A stretch of DNA of 64,000 bases from Paenibacillus alba (GTDB lineage Bacteria; Bacillota; Bacilli; Paenibacillales; NBRC-103111), in contig NZ_JABMKZ010000016.1 of assembly GCF_013204855.1 (NCBI RefSeq), positions 91,674-155,673 of the forward strand, written 5' to 3'. Numbering within the stretch: the first letter of the stretch is position 1; each line of letters opens with the position of its first letter. Both the position numbers and the translations under genes were made by a program. The notes under the pieces were generated by a model. It ran no database searches. It worked only from the letters and a program-made list of their open reading frames with translations, and was not told where the DNA came from. Shown here piece by piece: positions 8,401 through 17,138 of this stretch.

Positions 8401-9359
8401 AAAAAGTAACCGCCAATCTCTCGGGTACTTCAAACATATAGTGTGAAGATTGTCTTATATGGTTTTCAATATCATAGCAATCCAATGCATTATATTGCTA
8501 ACGCAAATGCTAACAATCAGGCTACAATAGGACACTATACATTTTATTAAAACCTATAATTAATGCGGTAATATGAATGTAATACTACAGGATAAAGCCG
8601 ATGCCTTGTATGATGAGGCTGGTGCTGGTGGAGCAGATTTATCGCGCGATGCGGATAAATCGGGGGGAGCCATATCACAAGTAGGGCGAAAAAAATTCGC
8701 TCTTTTATATAGAGAATTCTTTGCATCTCAATATTTCATAAGAACTGAAAGGGTTCTTATTACATACAGCCGCTGCTTAAAAGGCACGTTTTAGTGCTTT
8801 TTAAGCGGCTTTTTTCATGATCGTTCGGACTTTTTCGAGCTGGGATTGCGCAGCATACTTCGACTCCTCAGTCAGTATCGTCGAATTGCAGCACGATTAG
8901 ATGGATCAGTCGCCTTTCATTTCGCTCTATAAGCGGTTATTCAAATTTCTCATCATGAGGTGCAAGTTCGACCATTGTATTGTGTAGACGTCGAATTTCA
9001 TAGGTATCTCGGTACATTCCACAGCTTTGAAGTGATTTATTCAGTCTTTGATTACAGAGATTGCTGGGTTACCCACTTATTTTTCCATTTATAAGCCAGT
9101 GTTATTAGAACCAAAAAGACAAGAGCTTACGCTATCCTTCGGCAGCCGTGCACAGGATTTCGTTATACAACCGGATTTGGGCGTGTATACGTCTGAATCC
9201 GGTTTTTTCTTTCCGCAACCGGACGTTAGGCTCATTGTTCTGGAACGTGCCGGCATGTAAAATAATAGGAACATGCGAACGTTAATCCTTATTTTTAAAA
9301 TAGATACGTTGACGGCATGGCGAGAGCAGCTGTTGAAACACATGGAAAGGCGGGAGACG
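8401..9359. other. Long accessory spacer without a convincing gene
   Basis: About 960 bases with no gene I can support. A 73-codon ORF at 8573-8794 lacks a ribosome binding site and runs into a terminator. The region holds one copy of a dispersed motif (CATATCACAAGTAG near 8668), a terminator at 8768-8815, and a second inverted repeat AACCGGATT...AATCCGGTT followed by T residues near 9170-9208. The mix of terminators and motif copies suggests the remains of deleted genes. Confidence 0.6.
8768..8815 (+). terminator. Terminator-like hairpin
   Basis: AGCCGCTGCTTAAAAGGCAC pairs imperfectly with GTGCTTTTTAAGCGGCT, followed by six T. No intact gene immediately upstream explains it. Confidence 0.75.
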
Positions 9360-11033
9360 ATGAACACATTGCAGGAAGAAGCGCTGGAAGAGATGAAAAC
9401 GGCGATTCATGAATGGTTTGACGAACAGGAAAATCGGAAGGACGTGGAGGAAGCGGTCAAGCGAACCACGCTGCAAATGGGCATATTTAGCGGCGTTATG
9501 CTGGATTACCGGCCGGGCAGGACCCGCGTTGACAGTTTGAATTCTGGACGGAATGCTGCAGGCAGCAAGTCAATAAAGGCCACACCATTTACGAGGGAGC
9601 AGGTCTTGCATGAGGTTCAGCCCCTGCTGGCGGAATTCGTAAAAGAGAAGCTGGACAAGCTGGAGACGTCGCCTTTGATCGACTACCGGTTTACCTTGCA
9701 AGGAACCTTCGCAACGACAGACGGGCGCGTGAAATTAACGGTGCTGGAAATCGTATATGAAGAGAAAAAGCGGCAGCTTTTGGAACGAATTCAGTCCTAT
9801 ATCGAGAAAAAATTAGAGAAGGGCTCTTACCCGACAAAGCCACTGGAAACCTTCTTTTTGATGCGTCATCTGCTGGACACATATTTGTTTCACGAACCGG
9901 AAGTGGCAAGGATGACTGCTTTATTTGGTCGGATTCAGGAGCTGAACAAAGAACGGACGCAAGCGCTGGCGGATCATCGAAGAAATATCATCCGGGCCTT
10001 GACCGGCTGGGCCGAGAATGTCTTCCTGCGACGTTACTACGATTTCACCCGTTCCGAATACAGGATCAATAATTATAAAATCAAGCCGGATGCTGCTCTG
10101 GAGAACAAGGATGAGCTGAATCAGCCTGTCGACTTGCTGTTGTACGGCGCGGTGATGATCCTTCGTTACGAGCCCAGCTACAGCAAATTCAAGGGCCAGA
10201 CTTTTCTGGAGCTGGCGACGCAACTTGGCAGCGGCAAGGCCGAGCGCATGCTGAAGGAGGGCAGCGACAGTTTCTCGCAAGAAGATGTCCATATGTGTCA
10301 TGAGTTGGCCGAATGCAAGGCTAACGATGTTTTTTCCCTCATTACGGTCGTTATTTGCAAGGAAGAAGCCGGGGCGTACGAACGGGCGATTTCGTTTATT
10401 CTCTCCCTGCTCCGAAAGGGCTTCCCGAAAAGCTACAAAATCAAGCTACAATCCAGCGTGGGAGAGGTATTGCCCGTCAAGGGGCTTGCCAAATCGGATA
10501 CGCACCGTTTTTTTGCGAATGCGCTGGCTTATTCCGAGCTGCATCCGTTATTGGAGGAATACGCTCGTGAGGCGATGGAAGAGTTTGAATGGTACGAGGA
10601 TACGGAAGGCGAAAAAAGCGTAATGCCGGGCAGTTATGCCGTATTCGGGCTGGGACTTTCGGCCGAGCGGTATTTTCCGTTGGTCGAAGCTTACATGGCC
10701 CTTGTGGACGATGAGCATCAGTTGGTGCAGGACAAGTACACTGCCGTTTTTGCCGACACCCATGGCGTAACGGAACGTTCGATTCCCGCCTTGGTCGCCT
10801 GCCTGCGGCGCTCTCACAATTCGCTAAAGCTGAAGATTCAGCCGGAACTGGAAAGCGAAGACAAGCTGTCGCTGTTGGTGCAGCATGTAGAGGCCCTGAC
10901 GGATTACGAGGCCGAGCGGGTGCTGTACCCGATCTGGGGCAAGGCGGAGAAGCTGGCTGCATTGGCTCGCAAGGCGCAGGAACCGCGCAAGGAGCTGCTG
11001 CTTCGTCTGCTAAAGGCGGCGGGTAAAGCCTGA
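9360..11033 (+). CDS. Uncharacterised 557-residue helical protein, DUF6138-like
   Basis: The start at 9360 (MNTLQEEALEEMK) has AAGGCGGGAG upstream; the reading frame extends further 5' but without a binding site. The protein is largely alpha-helical and acidic, with many Leu, Glu and Lys residues and no signal peptide or membrane segment. I see no catalytic motif. Length and overall look recall the DUF6138 family of Bacillus-group bacteria, but this is a weak memory-based link. Codon use is richer in G/C at third positions than the flanking spacer. It stands alone, with no operon partner. Function unknown. Confidence 0.75.
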   Translation: MNTLQEEALEEMKTAIHEWFDEQENRKDVEEAVKRTTLQMGIFSGVMLDYRPGRTRVDSLNSGRNAAGSKSIKATPFTREQVLHEVQPLLAEFVKEKLDKLETSPLIDYRFTLQGTFATTDGRVKLTVLEIVYEEKKRQLLERIQSYIEKKLEKGSYPTKPLETFFLMRHLLDTYLFHEPEVARMTALFGRIQELNKERTQALADHRRNIIRALTGWAENVFLRRYYDFTRSEYRINNYKIKPDAALENKDELNQPVDLLLYGAVMILRYEPSYSKFKGQTFLELATQLGSGKAERMLKEGSDSFSQEDVHMCHELAECKANDVFSLITVVICKEEAGAYERAISFILSLLRKGFPKSYKIKLQSSVGEVLPVKGLAKSDTHRFFANALAYSELHPLLEEYAREAMEEFEWYEDTEGEKSVMPGSYAVFGLGLSAERYFPLVEAYMALVDDEHQLVQDKYTAVFADTHGVTERSIPALVACLRRSHNSLKLKIQPELESEDKLSLLVQHVEALTDYEAERVLYPIWGKAEKLAALARKAQEPRKELLLRLLKAAGKA

Positions 11034-11169
11034 CGGTACGCCAGGGGCGGAATTTCTTTTGATTCGAAAGAAACTTGAAACTCAATATGAATGGTCTGAG
11101 TGGTTGCTGTAATGGTATCACCTGCAGAAGGATTCCAGGACCCCTGCCATTTTTGATTGGTGAATAAGT

Positions 11170-11459
11170 ATGGCATTGTTCTGTAGAAGCTGTGGAAATG
11201 AATTAAAGTCAACGGAATGGACAAGGAGAAATATCTATCTGTACTAAAATTAAAAAATGCAATCGAGTTAGTTGCTAAAAAAAAGAAAATTGATGAAGTA
11301 AAAAAAACGAAAAAAATCCAAGTTCAAAATGCTTCATATACAAATCTTGAAAATACAACTATTCCAAATAATGAAGCAGTTATAAGCAAATGGGCAGGAA
11401 TTGGTTGTATAGTTGTTATTATATTAATTATTATAATAGTCTTCGGTTCTTGTCTCTGA
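11170..11459 (+). pseudogene. Frameshifted zinc-ribbon membrane protein
   Basis: A reading frame starting at 11170 encodes MALFCRSCGNELKSTEW, a typical half zinc-ribbon, then stops after about 25 codons. The neighbouring frame, open from 11217, continues with a charged linker and ends in a transmembrane segment (IGCIVVIILIIIIVFGSCL). Together they look like a zinc_ribbon plus one-TM protein broken by a single-base indel near 11215-11225. The downstream frame has no ribosome binding site of its own. Confidence 0.55.
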
Positions 11460-11553
11460 AGCCCCCTAATAACGCCACCAATCTTCAATTTGATTTACTA
11501 AAATTGTAACATCTTGTTACCTTAAAATAAAAATAAATGTAACATTGTGTTGA

Positions 11554-11900
11554 GGCAGCGATCACGCCGTCACAGAATGCAACGTTCGAGATCTACAATG
11601 CGGACGGAAAAACGAAACCAGCGACGTTAGAGACAGGTATGAAGATCATCGTAACCTCGCGAAGCCGGAACGAATAAGGTTGCGTACACGATAACGGTGA
11701 GCTCTCCGAATTTAGTGTTAAATAGACCCGCGACGGCTGACAGTACGTGCAACGCCTATGAGACTGCGAGAGGTATCATTCACGGAATTAATTTGGACGA
11801 AAACTATAGCAAGCGTCGGGCGTTTAAAAGTCACAATAGTCAAAGATGGGTAATATTCAGCAATGGGGAGGTTGATGCGGAATTCGAGTATCGATTGTTC
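11554..11900 (+). pseudogene. Remnant of a secreted F5/8C (discoidin) domain protein
   Basis: The frame from 11554 reads AAITPSQNATFEIYNADGKTK..GMKIIVTS, a bacterial surface Ig-like or fascin-like repeat, then hits a stop. In another frame near 11697, SSPNLVLNRPATADSTCN is the usual opening of an F5/8 type C sugar-binding domain, followed by degraded sequence (HNSQRWVIFSNGE). Multiple frame changes show a decayed glycoside-hydrolase-type surface gene. The start and the rest of the gene are absent. Confidence 0.65.
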
Positions 11901-12880
11901 CCCCCGAGCTCCAGCACCGCCACAATTCGTTCCTGAGGAAGAATCCCAAATGGCTTACATCGTTCGCGGTCATAAATCCAATCCGGAATCATGCGTCGCA
12001 CGTTCCATGGTTTTGTTTTGGTCAACAATTGAAAATTCTGAATTAAGCAGCAAACCGCTGCGTAATCCTCTTCTTGCTTGTGGAGATCCGCTTCTTCCTT
12101 TGCCACGACCAGAAGCAACGAAGGGGAAGCATCCTCATATGAGGTTGCTAGTTGGCTGACCATATCTTTATCAGTCACATAAACAAATCGCCACGGTTCT
12201 CGTAATCCGTCGTTTGGTGCCCAGACCGCCTCATTAAGAACCTCTAGAATACTTTGTGAATTTATTTGAAGGTTATCCGAATGCAGCCTATTGTCCTCAC
12301 CAATTGAAATCCACTTCTTTTCTGCCGGCGTTCTTTTCCGCCAGGATCTTGGGGTTTTTTCGAAGTGCCCTATATGCAATATCCCGGCAAATTTCTCTCC
12401 TTTTCGCAGGCCTATTTCCTTAAAGAAGGACTCGCTTTGAATCATTGGGTCTGTGTACCACAGCATGCCCAACGAGTGATCCCACCCTAGCAACTGAAAG
12501 TTTTGCATGATGCTGCATACTGCTGCATAATTTTCGTCACTTTGCTGCTTGTTATCGGCTGCTTCTGCAATAAAGACCAAGTTGGCAGGAGTATTCGATA
12601 ATTGTTTCGCGAAAAAATCCGTCATTGGGGAGGGGATAAGCTTTCCCAGCCTGCTTTCCTTTACCTTGGCAACCATGCTGTTGGCTAGCCTTTGACGCGA
12701 ATCGAGCGTGTTGAAATGAACACAACGCCAGTGTGGCGTCTCCTCGGATTCGTACAAGCTTGCAGCGTTATTCAGCAAGGAAATAATCAGTTCTTTTTCT
12801 ATCGGTGTTGCAGTAAATTTCCTTATGGATCTACGTTCTTTTATCGCCTTGGAGAAGTCCAAAAAGATCACCTTTTTCAT
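11840..12880 (-). CDS. Tandem nitroreductase-family protein
   Basis: A 346-residue flavoenzyme-like protein. Residues 8-190 form one nitroreductase domain (KERRSIRKF..NTPANLVFIAEA..NYAAVCSIMQNFQLL..). Residues 205-325 form a second, shorter copy (ILEVLNEAVWAPNDGLREPWRFVYV..EEDYAAVCCLIQNFQLL..ERIVAVLELG). These enzymes use FMN and NAD(P)H to reduce nitro compounds or quinones. The second copy lacks the usual RRS opening. The last 20 residues run into the F5/8C relic and may be an abnormal tail. The ATG at 12880 lacks a binding site; a TTG six codons in follows AAGGTGAT. It is divergent from a MarR gene, which probably controls it. Confidence 0.8.
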   Translation of the reverse strand: MKKVIFLDFSKAIKERRSIRKFTATPIEKELIISLLNNAASLYESEETPHWRCVHFNTLDSRQRLANSMVAKVKESRLGKLIPSPMTDFFAKQLSNTPANLVFIAEAADNKQQSDENYAAVCSIMQNFQLLGWDHSLGMLWYTDPMIQSESFFKEIGLRKGEKFAGILHIGHFEKTPRSWRKRTPAEKKWISIGEDNRLHSDNLQINSQSILEVLNEAVWAPNDGLREPWRFVYVTDKDMVSQLATSYEDASPSLLLVVAKEEADLHKQEEDYAAVCCLIQNFQLLTKTKPWNVRRMIPDWIYDRERCKPFGILPQERIVAVLELGGNNRYSNSASTSPLLNITHL

Positions 12881-13219
12881 TTTTTGTTAATACATAAACA
12901 ATAATTTTAATTTGAAATCAAAGAATCAAGAAGTTTAAATATCATTTTTTGTTCACTAGTAAACTATATAATGTGAAAATGGCTTTTGTCAAACTTATAA
13001 TTGAGAGTGGATATCATGTGAGGTTTGCGAAAAATGTTTAAAAAAATCGAACAAACAGGGTTGGCTATGAATTTTGGTCATCAAATTGGATAGAGGTTCA
13101 GCAATTGATTAATTGATATGGATGTGGTAATTTAGTTTACGTGTTAACAATTTCGATAGGTGTTATCCATATGTGACTGGTTCATTAATATAACTTTGTA
13201 ATATAAAGGGGGGAGCATA
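12881..13219. promoter_or_regulatory. Divergent control region with two MarR-type operator candidates
   Basis: The region holds GTTCACTAGTAAAC at 12951-12964 (a 14-bp palindrome with one mismatch) and a related GTTTACGTGTTAAC at 13135-13148. Both fit GTTYAC..GTNAAC and flank the divergent start regions of the nitroreductase and MarR genes. A TATAAT at 12967-12972 directly abuts the first site. This is the layout expected of an autoregulated MarR system. Confidence 0.5.
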
Positions 13220-13720
13220 GTGAATCCATCCGAGGGACTTAAGCAATTTTTATATGACCGATTTCTTCATTTTTTGCATTTGACAGAGGATATTTCCACA
13301 ACCGAGATTGAAGAGTTTGCTAATCTCGCAAGGCTGCAAGGACTTGCCTCGTTTCCGAATTTGACAGGCATACACGTAATTGATTGCATCGGCAACAACG
13401 AACCAATAAATAACACGTCAATCGCGGAAAAAATGAATTTATCCAAGGCTAATATTACAAAAGTCAGTACTCAACTGCATACAGAAGGTTTCATTAAGCG
13501 AAGCCAGATGAACGACAACAAGAAAGAAGTGTATTTTAGCCTTTCGCCCAAAGGCAGGCAAGTCTTCGAAGCGCACACGATGATGCATGAAAAAATGAAA
13601 CGCAAATTTTTCGATGATTTGAACTCATTTTCGGAATCAGAACTGCAGGCTTCGCTTAAATTTTTCCAAACGATAATTAATCAAAATGATAACGTCGTCA
13701 AAGCAGATGGAAAGAAATGA
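13220..13720 (+). CDS. MarR-family transcriptional regulator
   Basis: A 166-residue winged-helix protein starting at a GTG behind AAGGGGGGAG. Residues about 60-125 hold the MarR helix-turn-helix and wing (NNTSIAEKMNLSKANITKVSTQLHTEGFIKR.. DNKKEVYFSLSPKGRQVFE). The long helices at both ends provide dimerisation. No cysteine-switch is obvious. It faces the nitroreductase gene and most likely represses it until a phenolic or electrophilic ligand binds. There is no co-transcribed partner downstream. Confidence 0.88.
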   Translation: MNPSEGLKQFLYDRFLHFLHLTEDISTTEIEEFANLARLQGLASFPNLTGIHVIDCIGNNEPINNTSIAEKMNLSKANITKVSTQLHTEGFIKRSQMNDNKKEVYFSLSPKGRQVFEAHTMMHEKMKRKFFDDLNSFSESELQASLKFFQTIINQNDNVVKADGKK

Positions 13721-14230
13721 CGTAATGAGTGAACAAGTTACTGTGAACTCATTTTTATAACTCAATCAGCTTTATTTTACGAAGGGGAGTTTTACTGGCA
13801 GGGGTTTATTTTGCTGAAAATCCTAATATTCGCAGGCTGAGCGAAGTCGACCTGCATGAAGGAGAAGATTATTTCCAAGATTGGTAGAAAAGCAACAATA
13901 ACAAAGACACTGATGGATTGAATCTCAGTGTCTTTTTACTGCATGGATTTCCTGATAACTGTTGCCGTGGTCAGTGGTTCACTTTTTTTGCCGGTAGGCA
14001 GCGCCTATTTATTGAGTGATATTTTTGCGGCAGACCCGTTACGGGGAGCCGTATCATAAGTAGCGGCAACGTTTTTAGTGTACAACTAGAATCAAGTCCC
14101 CAAGGGATGGGATACAATGGGATTGTAGTTGATTGTAAACAGTGTTACTCTTACAACGGTAAACTCATAATCTACGTTATGCCATTCATCCACAATAGTC
14201 ACTATTTTAGTTATAAAGAAAGGTAATACT
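13721..14230. other. Spacer with gene relics and a terminator
   Basis: No intact gene. A short frame near 13795-13887 reads GVYFAENPNIRRLSEVDLHEGEDYFQDW and stops; it looks like the C-terminus of a lost protein. It is followed by a terminator at 13903-13937. Around 13945-14058 another frame (MDFLITVAVVSGSLFLPVGSAYLLSD) looks like a membrane-protein fragment and ends at a dispersed motif copy, CGTATCATAAGTAG (14049). The last 130 bases form the leader of the ABC-F gene. Confidence 0.5.
13903..13937 (+). terminator. Rho-independent terminator
   Basis: AAAGACACTGA pairs with TCAGTGTCTTT, followed by T residues. Confidence 0.85.
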
Positions 14231-15970
14231 ATGATAAAAGTTGATAACTTATCCTTCTCATTTCCGCAAAAAGAACTATATACGAACATTTCATTTACGC
14301 TTGAAGAGGCACAACATTGCGCTTTTATAGGAACAAGCGGCAGTGGGAAAAGTACATTGATCGATATACTGATGGATCCAGAAAGATATTTGTTCGAGGG
14401 CATGTTAGAAATAGATCCGACTTGCAAAATTAGGCATGTAAGCCAATTCCCACAATTCGACAAAACGAAAGAAACAACAGTTTTTGAATATATAGGGGAA
14501 GAATTTATTAAGATACAAAATGAAATAACAGCTATTTGTACGGAAATGGAAACATCATCGGATATTGAGTCGTTATTAGAAAAGTATCAATTAGCTTTAG
14601 ACGCATTTGATTCAATCGGTGGGGCTGATTTTGAAAGCAACATTAATAAGAAACTAAATCTAGCAAACCTCATGAAGCTAAAAGATCTTAGGGTATCCGA
14701 TCTGAGTGGCGGGGAATTCAAACTTATTCAAGTGATGAAGGAAATGCTTAGTAATCCAGACTTAATGATTATGGACGAACCAGATGTATTTTTAGACTTT
14801 GAAAACTTAAATGCGCTTAAAAATCTTATTAATTCTCACAAAGGCATACTGCTAGTTGTTACGCACAACCGATATCTATTGAATCATTGTTTCAACAAAA
14901 TTATTCACCTTGAAAACATGGAGATCCAAGAGTTTGATGGGCGGTATATGGAGTATAATTTCTCATTACTTCAGACAAAAATTGAGTTGCAAGAAATCGC
15001 AGTCGCTGAACAAGAAGAAATTGAGAGATACGATAACATTATTGATAATCTTAGAGCTATCGCAACGTATAATTCAGAAGCCTCTAGAGGTAGAGCGTTA
15101 AAAGCTAGAGTTAGGTTTCAAGAGAGATTGGAAGCGCGTAGAATTAAAGCGCCATTTGTTGATATTAAGCAGCCGACTATCAGTTTCGGTATTGATAATG
15201 AAATTGAAGACACCATTGTTGTAAATGTTAATAATTATCGTGTTGCCTTTGATGAGTTGCTTTTAGACAATGTAAATTTTGAGATAAAATCTACCGATAA
15301 AGTAGCTATTATTGGTCCAAACGGTACCGGGAAAACGACGTTACTCCGCGATATTTTTGCAAATAATCATGATTCAATTGAAATAAATGCTGATGCTAAA
15401 GTGGCTTATTTATCTCAGAATCAAGGCGAAGTGCTAAAGGATTCTAATACAATTCTAGAAGAATTCATCGATGCTGGGTTTAAAACGTATGATGAAGTTA
15501 GATTGTATATTTCAAACTATGGCTTTGAAGGAGAAATCGTTAATCAAAAGATAGCATCTTTATCTGGTGGAGAAAAAAATATGCTTCAATTAGCTAAAGT
15601 TTCTGCCAGTAAAGCAAACGTATTGCTTCTTGATGAACCGACTAGCCATTTAGACACCTATACACAAATAGCACTGGAGAAAGCGATTGAAGACTATAAA
15701 GGTGCGATTCTCATGATTTCTCATGATTTCTATTCTGTTGTAAATGGTATGGATTATGTTCTAATCATTGACGATAAGACGATTAGAAAAATGAGTATGC
15801 GAAAATTTAGACAGATGATTTATGCTAGTCATTTTGATAGAGACTATTTAGAAGCTGAACAAAATAAAAAATCAGTTGAAATGAAAATAGAATTGGCTTT
15901 AAAAGAGACTAATTTTGAACTTGCAAAAGTATTGGTTGATGAGCTAGAAGAGCTGATTAAGTTGCTTTAA
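14231..15970 (+). CDS. ABC-F family ATPase (ribosome protection / antibiotic resistance type)
   Basis: A 579-residue protein with two ABC ATPase domains and no membrane segments, as in ABC-F proteins that bind the ribosomal E site. Domain 1: Walker A GTSGSGKST (about 37-45), signature LSGGE, Walker B MIMDEPDVFLD. Domain 2: GPNGTGKTT, LSGGE, LLLDEPTSHLD, H-switch ISHDFYS. Between them (about 235-310) is the basic helical linker that reaches the ribosome. A charged C-terminal coiled coil follows. The first domain has DEPD instead of the usual DEPT. An AAAGAAAGG binding site lies upstream. It resembles Vga/Lsa/Msr-like proteins, but the drug class cannot be told. Confidence 0.85.
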   Translation: MIKVDNLSFSFPQKELYTNISFTLEEAQHCAFIGTSGSGKSTLIDILMDPERYLFEGMLEIDPTCKIRHVSQFPQFDKTKETTVFEYIGEEFIKIQNEITAICTEMETSSDIESLLEKYQLALDAFDSIGGADFESNINKKLNLANLMKLKDLRVSDLSGGEFKLIQVMKEMLSNPDLMIMDEPDVFLDFENLNALKNLINSHKGILLVVTHNRYLLNHCFNKIIHLENMEIQEFDGRYMEYNFSLLQTKIELQEIAVAEQEEIERYDNIIDNLRAIATYNSEASRGRALKARVRFQERLEARRIKAPFVDIKQPTISFGIDNEIEDTIVVNVNNYRVAFDELLLDNVNFEIKSTDKVAIIGPNGTGKTTLLRDIFANNHDSIEINADAKVAYLSQNQGEVLKDSNTILEEFIDAGFKTYDEVRLYISNYGFEGEIVNQKIASLSGGEKNMLQLAKVSASKANVLLLDEPTSHLDTYTQIALEKAIEDYKGAILMISHDFYSVVNGMDYVLIIDDKTIRKMSMRKFRQMIYASHFDRDYLEAEQNKKSVEMKIELALKETNFELAKVLVDELEELIKLL

Positions 15971-16138
15971 ATTACAACACTCTGATTGAAATGGTGGCAA
16001 GATTTTTGGGGAGAAACCCGCAGGGGTCTGAGTTGACTCTTGCTAACACTTTGCTCGACGCTTTAGGAAGAGGCAGCGTAATCTCTTGGCAAAGCCTCGG
16101 TTGCTAAGCGCCGAGCTTTGGTCTATGGCATGGGGTTT

Positions 16139-16612
16139 CTAAGAGCTCTCAATGCCGTGTTTGTTTACAATTTGCTCGCTTTGGTTGGGCTTTCCCTTAC
16201 CCTTGCTGATCAAGTCGCGAAGGCTGCCGCTTATGTAGATACCCCAGGAGTCCGTACAGACAGCGTAACACTCATACGCGGGAACGAGGCCTACGTGCGT
16301 AAATCGAACTTCTGTTTTGCCGTCCTTCTTGGCGATTTCAAAGACAATGTCGGTATCCTTCCACTCGCTCTTGTCCTTTACGAAGTTAAAGTAGTTGTCT
16401 GTGATGTGCCAAACGACCTTTTTACCTGGAACAAGCTCGGTGATTTGGATGGTGCAGCGGTGAATATCTTGGTAGTGGTATTTAAATTCACCGAGTTCGT
16501 CGGTAATGCCCTCAATTTCCTCTGACCACCATCCGCGGACGTTATTGATGGCGGCGAAGACTTCTTCGGGGCTTTGGTCTACCTTAAAAAAAGTGCTGTA
16601 ACTTTGATTCAT
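16139..16612 (-). CDS. SRPBCC-domain (AHSA1/START-like) protein
   Basis: A 157-residue protein starting with AGGGGAG nine bases upstream. The opening (YSTFFKVDQSPEEVFAAINNVRGWWSEEIEG) and the later ITELVPGKKVVWHITDNYFNF.. and TEVRFTHVGL.. segments match the AHSA1-like SRPBCC fold, a hydrophobic-cavity domain of unclear ligand. It is divergent from an HxlR regulator with shared operators, so it is probably the regulator's target. Small SRPBCC proteins in this setting are often annotated only as ATPase activators; no activity is shown here. Confidence 0.85.
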   Translation of the reverse strand: MNQSYSTFFKVDQSPEEVFAAINNVRGWWSEEIEGITDELGEFKYHYQDIHRCTIQITELVPGKKVVWHITDNYFNFVKDKSEWKDTDIVFEIAKKDGKTEVRFTHVGLVPAYECYAVCTDSWGIYISGSLRDLISKGKGKPNQSEQIVNKHGIESS

Positions 16613-16651
16613 GCAAGTTATCTCCCCTCGTTAATTGTTGACTACACACTG

Positions 16652-16717
16652 AGTATAAATTCTGTACTTGCAAAACGCAAGCACAAACTTGCAAAATGCA
16701 AGCACGAATTGTATAAT
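16652..16717. promoter_or_regulatory. Divergent promoters overlapping twin palindromic operators
   Basis: Two 15-bp inverted repeats, CTTGCAAAACGCAAG (16667-16681) and CTTGCAAAATGCAAG (16688-16702), lie 21 bp apart, two helical turns. For the plus strand, TTGCAA (16689-16694), 17 bases and TATAAT (16712-16717) form a promoter. For the minus strand, TTGCGT (16680-16675), 17 bases and TATACT (16657-16652) form the other. Each -35 lies inside one operator, so a bound HxlR dimer would block both genes. Confidence 0.75.
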
Positions 16718-16724
16718 CAATCTC

Positions 16725-17138
16725 ATGAAAAAGCGATCTTCCACAGTTTGTCCAATCGTATATGCGCTCGACATATGGGGTGATCCCTGGAGCCTAGTCA
16801 TACTTCGTGACGTCCTTATCCATAACAAGCGGCATTACCGCGAGTTTCTTGCTTCACGCGAGCAAATCTCAACTAATATTTTGAGCGCACGGCTCCAATC
16901 ACTCGTTGAAGCAGGCCTGCTCGTCAAGATAGAAGGGGATTCAAACCGCGCACAAACCATGTACCGACCAACACAAAAGGCACTTGACCTGTTTCCGGTC
17001 GTTTTTGCCATTATGCACTGGGGTCTGAAATACAACCCCAATACCGATATGACTATTCCGATCATGCAAGAACTAATAACAGACGAAAAAGGGCTGGAGC
17101 TGCGCCTTTTGCAGAATTTCGACGATATTACATCATAA
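16725..17138 (+). CDS. HxlR-family transcriptional regulator
   Basis: A 137-residue winged-helix regulator. I start it at ATG 16725 (MKKRSSTVCPIVYALDIWGDPWSLVILRDV); the open frame upstream lies inside the operators. The HxlR signature WGDPWSLVILRD..REFLASREQISTNILSARLQSLVEAGLLV is clear, and C9 sits where redox-sensing HxlR members carry a cysteine. No ribosome binding site precedes the ATG, and the -10 box ends seven bases before it, which suggests a leaderless mRNA. It probably represses itself and the divergent SRPBCC gene. Confidence 0.88.
   Translation: MKKRSSTVCPIVYALDIWGDPWSLVILRDVLIHNKRHYREFLASREQISTNILSARLQSLVEAGLLVKIEGDSNRAQTMYRPTQKALDLFPVVFAIMHWGLKYNPNTDMTIPIMQELITDEKGLELRLLQNFDDITS

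Noticed and set aside
8573..8794. 73-codon open frame
   Set aside because: No ribosome binding site, crosses a dispersed motif and ends in a terminator hairpin; no protein-like features.
10477..11121. Long minus-strand open frame of 214 codons
   Set aside because: It is antisense to the well-supported 9360-11033 gene, is Pro/Arg/Cys-rich and has no ribosome binding site; it is a composition artefact.
16118..16525. Plus-strand 135-codon frame
   Set aside because: Antisense to the SRPBCC gene, which has a clear family match and binding site.
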